A stretch of 8,519 nucleotides of DNA, taken from NCBI GenBank assembly GCA_030619405.1, contig JAUXBK010000107.1:1-8519 (forward strand). Direction: 5' to 3'. Under the pieces are notes generated by a model. That model saw nothing but the letters and a program-made list of their open reading frames with translations. It did no database searches and was not told the DNA's origin. Position numbers and translations under genes: made by a program. Of this stretch, positions 8,378 to 8,519 are shown piece by piece (the stretch's first letter is position 1; each line of letters starts with the position of its first letter). This DNA is from Sedimenticola sp. GTDB lineage: Bacteria > Pseudomonadota > Gammaproteobacteria > Chromatiales > Chromatiaceae.

Positions 8378-8517
8378 GTAACCGTTCAGTCCCCCTGCCT
8401 TTTTGAACCCCTCACCCTAACCCTCGGCTTTGGCGTCCTGCGTCGCCCTACCTCCTCCATCCATGGAGTCGTCTCCCTGAGGGAGAGGGGATTTGAGGAG
8501 GGGGGCTGAACAGTTAC
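8378..8517. mobile_element. 140-bp MITE-like palindromic element, copy 2
   Basis: The first 36 bases (8378-8413) are identical to the first 36 bases of the element at 569-650, and the last 44 (8474-8517) match its other end with a few differences. It begins GTAACCGTTCAG and ends CTGAACAGTTAC, one mismatch from a perfect inverse. The central palindrome TCTCCCT-G-AGGGAGA is kept at 8472-8486. A 60-bp segment absent from copy 1 lies at 8414-8473. The 8 bases before it are CCCAGGAT (8370-8377) and the only 2 bases after it in the window are CC, consistent with an 8-bp target duplication cut off by the window edge. It lies upstream of polA in the same orientation as copy 1. Confidence 0.8.
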
Positions 8518-8519
8518 CC

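Noticed and set aside
7366..8406. Plus-strand open frame (346 codons) opposite polA, running past its start into the repeat
   Set aside because: polA on the minus strand is intact with every motif. This frame shows no domain and runs into the palindromic element.

Overview
The window looks like a chromosomal segment of a fairly high-GC gammaproteobacterium. The gene complement (a pyrophosphate-type phosphofructokinase next to a proton-pumping pyrophosphatase, then soluble pyrophosphatase, MoaC, EngB and PolA) is the kind seen in methanotrophs related to Methylococcus and in sulfur-oxidising chemoautotrophs and their symbiotic relatives. The taxonomic placement is inference from gene content and protein style; no rRNA or other marker is present.

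Layout. Positions 1-453 hold the 3' end of a phosphofructokinase gene (pfp-like), closed by a strong intrinsic terminator. A 284-bp spacer follows, containing an 82-bp palindromic insertion (569-650) flanked by a perfect 8-bp target duplication. Next is hppA (738-2774), apparently monocistronic, with its own terminator. A 413-bp spacer (2775-3187) is mostly a nested palindromic element (2844-3131). A tight four-gene plus-strand run follows: ppa (3188-3736), a YfcE/MJ0936-type phosphodiesterase (3740-4282), moaC (4314-4796) and engB (4793-5431, GTG start overlapping the moaC stop). Convergent to it on the minus strand is polA (5563-8286), whose terminator hairpin reaches into the end of engB. 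A second, longer copy of the first palindromic insertion (8378-8517) lies upstream of polA at the right edge.

How the genes fit together. The left half is a pyrophosphate-handling neighbourhood. Pfp can make or consume PPi at the fructose-6-phosphate/fructose-1,6-bisphosphate step. HppA couples PPi hydrolysis to proton pumping at the membrane (its motif is that of the K+-independent class). Ppa destroys PPi in the cytosol. The two hydrolases compete for the same pool, so separate control of hppA and ppa would be meaningful; the terminators and inserted repeats between them are where such control could act. The right half is housekeeping: molybdenum cofactor synthesis, ribosome assembly GTPase and DNA polymerase I.

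I do not see a new defence, mobile or biosynthetic system. The main unexplained material is the repeats: two copies of a short non-autonomous transposon-like element with GTAA-type ends and 8-bp duplications (resembling IS66-family ends), and one unrelated nested palindrome in front of ppa. No tRNA, rRNA or CRISPR array was recognised.
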